From an uncultured Fibrobacter sp. (GTDB lineage: Bacteria; Fibrobacterota; Fibrobacteria; Fibrobacterales; Fibrobacteraceae), in the NCBI GenBank assembly GCA_934700345.1, contig CAKUXP010000046.1:1-8970 (forward strand): a DNA stretch of 8,970 bases, read 5' to 3'. Made by a program: the position numbers and the translations under genes. Shown in pieces: positions 5,062 through 8,970 of this stretch (position 1 is the first letter of the stretch; each line of letters begins with the position of its first letter). Below the pieces are notes generated by a model. That model was given only the letters and a program-made list of their open reading frames with translations. It ran no database searches and was not told the origin of the DNA.

Positions 5062-7788
5062 TTATAATAATTCTTCTTCATTCAATACCATGCCGTTCAA
5101 GTCTATTTCGTAGAAATTGATGACTTCTTCGAGTGTGCTCAAGGCCCCTGTATAGTAATTGCTTGCAAGAGCGCCAAAATTAGCAACCCTTCGCATTTCA
5201 TTTTCCACAAGATGTTTCTCCATCGTCCAAAAACGTCGTTCGTAATATGGCGAAGTAAAATCAGGCACCACTACTATGTCGTAAATCCATGCAAACAATT
5301 TGTCTTCATGTTTTCTGAGCAAACGTCCGCGACGCTGGATAAACTGTCTCGGATTTCCACTGCTTGATGTAAAGATGCCGTATTCTGCTCTTGGCACATC
5401 CACACCCTCATCAAGACAGTTTTTGGCAAACAGCACATTAATTTTGCCTGCAGCAAAAGCTTCTAATTTCTGCTTCCTTATCTGCTGGGAATCGAGGCCG
5501 GTGTATGAGTTGCATGTCACGTAAGGGTATGTTTGTTTCAGAACACACTGCATTTCCTTAAGAATATAATCGTCAAGTTCTTCATTGTCCGACTCTTCAA
5601 TCCGGTTACGCTTTCCTGCCGCCGAATATACAAAGCAGTATTTTAATCTTTCCTCGCCTATTTCCTTGATGATTTTTTTGAACACATCCATTTTGTTTTT
5701 GGCCTTATGGAGTATGTTTTTTCTTATGAGCAATAGTTTTCTTGCCTTTTCAGGGTCGGCGAAATCTCTTTGTAAGCCATCGTACAGCTGCACAAGTTGT
5801 CGTGTGATTTTAGCATATTTCTCCATTTCATCTTCCTCCAACTTTGCCAGATATGGAAAGTATTTATATGGCATCAATCGTTCTTCTTTTATCGCCCTGC
5901 GCATAGAGAAGCTATAGGTGTATGGATAAGAGTCGTTGAAAAAACTCTCAATTTCACGTGTGCCTTCTTCATCGTATACACGGTTGGGAGTGGCAGAAAG
6001 AGCTATGCGTTTATTTATAGTCATTTTATGAAAAGCCTGTCTGACAGATGCTGAACCGATATTATGAGCCTCATCGGCAATCAGTAAAGTACCGTCTGAA
6101 AGTCTGGGAAGAAATAGTTGAAAATCTGCCATTACGAAAGATTGATAAGTGGATATAAGAACATAGTCCACTACTTTTCCCATACGCATTTTTGACACAA
6201 TACTTGCTACTTCCTTCTTCCATTTGTGATTATCTGATGAAATCTTTATCACATTACGAAAATTGAAATTGTCCACCTCATCACCCCATTGCTCAACCAA
6301 GGCCAATGATGGTACAAGTATCAGCAGATGATAGAATCCGCTATCCATGTATTCCTCCAACGCACAGTTGAGTGATGTCACGGTCTTGCCCGTTCCGGTA
6401 GCCATGGCAAAAACTCCTTGTTTTCCGCGGTCACGCCACGCCTCATAGGCCTCAATCTGATAAGGACGAGGACCGTCTTTAAACTTTCTGGGGAAATGTG
6501 GCTCATCGGCTGAAGGTCTTGATTCCTCCTGCTCAAAATCCATAACCACTTCATTCTCCAACCGTATCAGCTCGTCGACATTGTCTGTAGGATATTTGCT
6601 TACTATTTGTTTGCAGAATTCCACAGCGTCAAAGACGTGGACATCCTTGTTTTCACCGTTCCATATATTGTCAAAATCTTCTTGATAGCAAGCTATCCTT
6701 TCGATCGATTCCTCGTTATGCCAAGAGCAGATGCAATCTATCGCCTCAATATTGCGGGTTAATCCCGCCGCCGTAAGATTCATGGAACCATTGAATGCCA
6801 CTTTATTGTCTGACGAGTCGACAAACACTCCAAACTTTTCATGGGCAATGCCACTGTCTTTCAGCAATACAATCTTTACCTCAATCCTATTTTTAGAAAT
6901 GAGATAGGACAGACATTTGAAGAATAGTCTGTCACGACGGGAGAAAGTCTGCAGCAATCTCTCGTACGACTGAAGCATACTCGCCTCAAACCCATCATAA
7001 TTCTTATCCCTGAGCATGTTGTAATCCTCCTCTGTGACATGAGGATTGATGTACATTCGCATATTTCCACCATTTCTCACAAAATGTGCAAACCCACAGG
7101 CAAGCACATTGAAACAGGCACTACTGAAATATCCTAATCCAAGACATAGGGTAGAGCTGTTAGATAATGCTTTTGTAAAAAACTCTGTTGGCTTATGTTC
7201 ACGTTTGGAGGAATAGCGCAGCATGAAATTCTGGCTTGTCAAATCTGTTTCTACAGTATCGTGCGTATTGGATATTGTCTTTGCAAATATCTTTTCGTAC
7301 GGAAGACTACAAAGTCCCCATTTCCTATTTCCGAAACTCTTGAAAACTTGCTTGTCGAGCGATAGCGACGAGCACAGGCTATTGTATGATGTGCTAGACT
7401 TTCTATGTTGATTCACATAATTGAGAATATCCAACAAATCCTGCGGCTCATCTGCATGAGTTTCCAAGAAACACTTGACTAACTCGCGGATTGCGGGTTC
7501 TGCGGTCTTCTGTGGTGCTTTCTTTTCTGCTTTAGATATAATTATATTATCGTCAGGATCAACAACAAGTTCGTATAATGAATATATTTCCGAAATTAGG
7601 ACTTGAGTTATTGACCTCGTCTTGGTAATGTCATAATTATTCCAAAAATCAGGATTTTCTTCTATATACGACGCTATATTTAGGCACTCGCCACCCTTGG
7701 CAATTTGCAGCAACTGCCTGAACGCATTGTGAAACTTGTCAAAGTCAAACACTTCTGCCAAATCCATTCTTTTTATGAGGTCAATCAT
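5062..7788 (-). CDS. PLD-nuclease/SF2 DEAH helicase, probable Dnd-linked restriction enzyme
   Basis: Large 908-residue two-module protein. Residues 190-380 form a phospholipase-D-like nuclease domain with one clear HKD motif: H316, K318, then G334-S335-x-N337. Residues 435-840 form a full SF2 helicase: PYQ at 442-444, Walker A ATGTGKT at 463-469, DEAH at 572-575, SAT at 598-600, the motif V-like segment LDEGVDVP at 792-799, and QRRGR at 818-822. All expected ATPase residues are present. The first 180 residues are unassigned. I recall a PLD-plus-helicase family linked to dnd loci and named as a PT-system restriction enzyme (TIGR04095), and this layout fits it. It probably translocates on and cleaves DNA lacking PT marks (inference). 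It starts inside the dndE stop. Helicase and PLD calls are firm; the exact target is not. Confidence 0.87.
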   Translation of the reverse strand: MIDLIKRMDLAEVFDFDKFHNAFRQLLQIAKGGECLNIASYIEENPDFWNNYDITKTRSITQVLISEIYSLYELVVDPDDNIIISKAEKKAPQKTAEPAIRELVKCFLETHADEPQDLLDILNYVNQHRKSSTSYNSLCSSLSLDKQVFKSFGNRKWGLCSLPYEKIFAKTISNTHDTVETDLTSQNFMLRYSSKREHKPTEFFTKALSNSSTLCLGLGYFSSACFNVLACGFAHFVRNGGNMRMYINPHVTEEDYNMLRDKNYDGFEASMLQSYERLLQTFSRRDRLFFKCLSYLISKNRIEVKIVLLKDSGIAHEKFGVFVDSSDNKVAFNGSMNLTAAGLTRNIEAIDCICSWHNEESIERIACYQEDFDNIWNGENKDVHVFDAVEFCKQIVSKYPTDNVDELIRLENEVVMDFEQEESRPSADEPHFPRKFKDGPRPYQIEAYEAWRDRGKQGVFAMATGTGKTVTSLNCALEEYMDSGFYHLLILVPSLALVEQWGDEVDNFNFRNVIKISSDNHKWKKEVASIVSKMRMGKVVDYVLISTYQSFVMADFQLFLPRLSDGTLLIADEAHNIGSASVRQAFHKMTINKRIALSATPNRVYDEEGTREIESFFNDSYPYTYSFSMRRAIKEERLMPYKYFPYLAKLEEDEMEKYAKITRQLVQLYDGLQRDFADPEKARKLLLIRKNILHKAKNKMDVFKKIIKEIGEERLKYCFVYSAAGKRNRIEESDNEELDDYILKEMQCVLKQTYPYVTCNSYTGLDSQQIRKQKLEAFAAGKINVLFAKNCLDEGVDVPRAEYGIFTSSSGNPRQFIQRRGRLLRKHEDKLFAWIYDIVVVPDFTSPYYERRFWTMEKHLVENEMRRVANFGALASNYYTGALSTLEEVINFYEIDLNGMVLNEEELL
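6778..6843 (-). other. Codons of the single HKD (PLD nuclease) motif
   Basis: This segment encodes residues 316-337 of the helicase-nuclease. It carries H316-x-K318, an Asp at 324, and G334-S335-x-N337, which match the catalytic HxK and GSxN pattern of PLD-type nucleases. Only one intact copy is visible. An upstream PH-V-T-E-E-D stretch near residue 250 lacks the lysine, so the active site may need a dimer. Confidence 0.8.
7785..7788 (-). other. ATGA stop/start overlap of dndE and the helicase-nuclease gene
   Basis: On the minus strand the four bases read ATGA, containing both the helicase ATG and the dndE TGA. Such overlaps usually mean reinitiation by the same ribosome. This ties the output of the last modification gene to the first putative restriction gene. 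Confidence 0.9.
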
Positions 7789-8183
7789 AATTCTTCCAAT
7801 CCTTCATGTATACGATCGAAAAGATAGTCAAACCCAACAAGATTGGGATTGTCTTTCACATCTCTGTCAATGCGCTCGAGTCCATCGTCAAGGTGCATCT
7901 TAAAGTAACGTGGTAGATTCTTGTCGGTATCTTTGATGTTGTAATGGGCACAAATCATAGATAGGTATAGAGGAAACAGGTTGCCGAAGAGCACATTCTT
8001 GCTGTACTCCTTGCCGCCAGCGTCCATAACGTCGGTAGGCGCAAATCTAACGCCGCTCTTAAGCGAATATGCAATGGCTATACGAGCAATTACATTCTCT
8101 GTTCCGAGAGCAAATTTGCGCGTTAAGCGTGTGACAAGTTCTTTGTTCTTTGCACTTGTCTTTATTTGAGTTATTGGTGTCAT
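7785..8183 (-). CDS. dndE: DNA phosphorothioation protein DndE
   Basis: Small DNA-binding subunit of the Dnd machinery. Family members form tetramers that bind nicked duplex DNA through a basic surface. The 132-residue product has the family layout: a basic N-terminal helix around residues 11-24, a second helix (VIARIAIAYSL, 31-41), the central KEYSKNVLFG segment (58-67), and the late HLDDGLERI segment (97-105) that matches the H-x-x-x-G-L helix of DndE. It appears slightly longer than some family members, with an acidic C-terminal extension. The leader is GAAGCAACAAC, with at best a weak Shine-Dalgarno match. Its TGA stop overlaps the next gene's ATG. Identity rests on recalled family pattern and its place directly after dndD. 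Confidence 0.88.
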   Translation of the reverse strand: MTPITQIKTSAKNKELVTRLTRKFALGTENVIARIAIAYSLKSGVRFAPTDVMDAGGKEYSKNVLFGNLFPLYLSMICAHYNIKDTDKNLPRYFKMHLDDGLERIDRDVKDNPNLVGFDYLFDRIHEGLEEL

Positions 8184-8194
8184 GTTGTTGCTTC

Positions 8195-8970
8195 CTAATT
8201 TTCGTTCATCAGTGTGGCAGGGTCTACCTTTTTAAAACCTGAGCGTGTTGTGTCATTGGTTATCAGAGTCGTACTGCCTATATATGGCATAAGCATTTCG
8301 TATTCAGATTGTGTGAGCTCCTTATGCAGCAATGGGAACAAAACCACCTGTCGGGAGATTGTCGGATAGAATTCCGTAATAATCTTTGATGAGTGGCTTT
8401 TGTCAAACTTTTGCAAAGGACTGTCTATAAACACGGGGAACTGGATTCCGCTCTCGTCCACAAGCGATTTCAACAGCGATGTAGCATAAAGCTGTTTTTC
8501 GCCTTTTGACAGAGTGTCCTTGTCAATCACGTCACCGCTTGTTGTGTAGAGAAGGATATCCATGGCATCGGCATTAATTGCCACCTCAACACGTCCTATA
8601 AAGTCCTCTTTATGCATAAGCGAGTTGAGAGTTGTTTTGATGCGGCGCTCAAGTGATGATTTCTTGTTTTGCTTCAAGGTTTGCAGGAACGTTTCAAGTT
8701 CCTCTGTAAGTTGGCTCGCAAGTTTGTCCTTCTTTTCGTCGGCATCGTCAACGCTCACACGTTTGCCAAGTTCCTTGATTTTCCTGTCCAATGATTGCAA
8801 CATAATGTTTGTAGCTCCAGCTTTTTCGTGAAAAAGTCGGATTTCCGCATCTGTTTGTTGTATAGCCTCCTCTATTTCGTTCTTTTTTTGGCGCAGTTGC
8901 TTCACCACCTCATCGCTCTCTTTGCTCTCCATATTGGCAAGTCGGCGCGAATTGCGTTCCAGAGTTATTC
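8195..8970 (-). CDS. dndD: DNA phosphorothioation protein DndD, C-terminal part (5' end beyond the window)
   Basis: SMC/Rad50-like ATPase of the Dnd pathway, which swaps a non-bridging backbone oxygen for sulfur; DndD is thought to supply ATPase activity in a complex with DndC and DndE. The frame stays open from the Met at 8932 to the right edge with no stop, so that Met is internal and the N-terminal Walker A half is missing. Counting from it, residues 1-90 are charged and heptad-like (coiled coil). The ABC signature LSKGEKQ is at 141-147 and the Walker B stretch PVFIDSPLQKFD at 166-177, with the DSP form typical of DndD rather than the DE of SbcC. The stop is TAG at 8195-8197 and dndE starts 11 bases on. 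DndD is favoured over another SMC-like protein because of the signature, Walker B form and dndE neighbour. Confidence 0.88.
   Translation of the reverse strand, partial: ITLERNSRRLANMESKESDEVVKQLRQKKNEIEEAIQQTDAEIRLFHEKAGATNIMLQSLDRKIKELGKRVSVDDADEKKDKLASQLTEELETFLQTLKQNKKSSLERRIKTTLNSLMHKEDFIGRVEVAINADAMDILLYTTSGDVIDKDTLSKGEKQLYATSLLKSLVDESGIQFPVFIDSPLQKFDKSHSSKIITEFYPTISRQVVLFPLLHKELTQSEYEMLMPYIGSTTLITNDTTRSGFKKVDPATLMNEN

Noticed and set aside
5062..7788. Assigning the helicase as DndH/DptH
   Set aside because: The PLD domain plus DEAH helicase layout differs from what I recall of DndH, and no DndF or DndG partners are visible.
1..8970. CRISPR arrays, tRNA, rRNA, insertion sequences
   Set aside because: No regularly spaced repeats, cloverleaf-like segments, rRNA cores or transposase motifs were seen on either strand.

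Overview
The window looks like a defence island from a member of the Bacteroidales. The evidence is moderate to low GC, very AT-rich ribosome-binding leaders without clear Shine-Dalgarno sequences, and a candidate TAnnTTTG-type promoter element. The genus cannot be fixed from the sequence alone. All supported genes lie on the minus strand, so transcription runs from high to low coordinates.

Right to centre (8970 to 7785): the end of a DNA phosphorothioate (PT) modification operon. It holds the C-terminal part of dndD (SMC-like ATPase, continuing off the right edge) and a complete dndE. dndC, and dndB if present, should lie beyond the right edge; dndA is often replaced by a chromosomal IscS-type cysteine desulfurase.

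Centre (7788 to 2182): a probable restriction/effector module. It has a 908-residue protein with one phospholipase-D (HKD) nuclease motif followed by a complete DEAH-type SF2 helicase, a 70-residue unknown protein, a 710-residue SMC/DndD-like ATPase with a CxCxxC hook and a degenerate ABC signature, and a 165-residue protein that faintly resembles a small dnd-associated family. The helicase start overlaps the dndE stop by ATGA, so modification and effector genes are probably one translationally coupled unit. The classical DndF, DndG and DndH proteins are not in this window.

Left (2173 to 418): two unrecognised genes of 402 and 173 residues. They share an unusual short peptide motif (HYYxxGAxHxDxxKxL), at the C-terminus of the first and the N-terminus of the second. 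The body of the 173-residue gene is clearly richer in GC than its neighbour. A strong intrinsic terminator at 366-413 ends the operon.

Left edge (1 to 365): an intergenic region of about 200 bases, then the first 56 codons of a Bro-N type phage antirepressor gene that runs off the window. This phage-like gene suggests the defence operon sits in or beside a mobile element.

Working model (inference): the Dnd proteins place sulfur on the DNA backbone of self DNA. The helicase-nuclease, with the second ATPase and the small proteins, acts on unmodified incoming DNA. The 402- and 173-residue proteins are either extra components or passenger genes.
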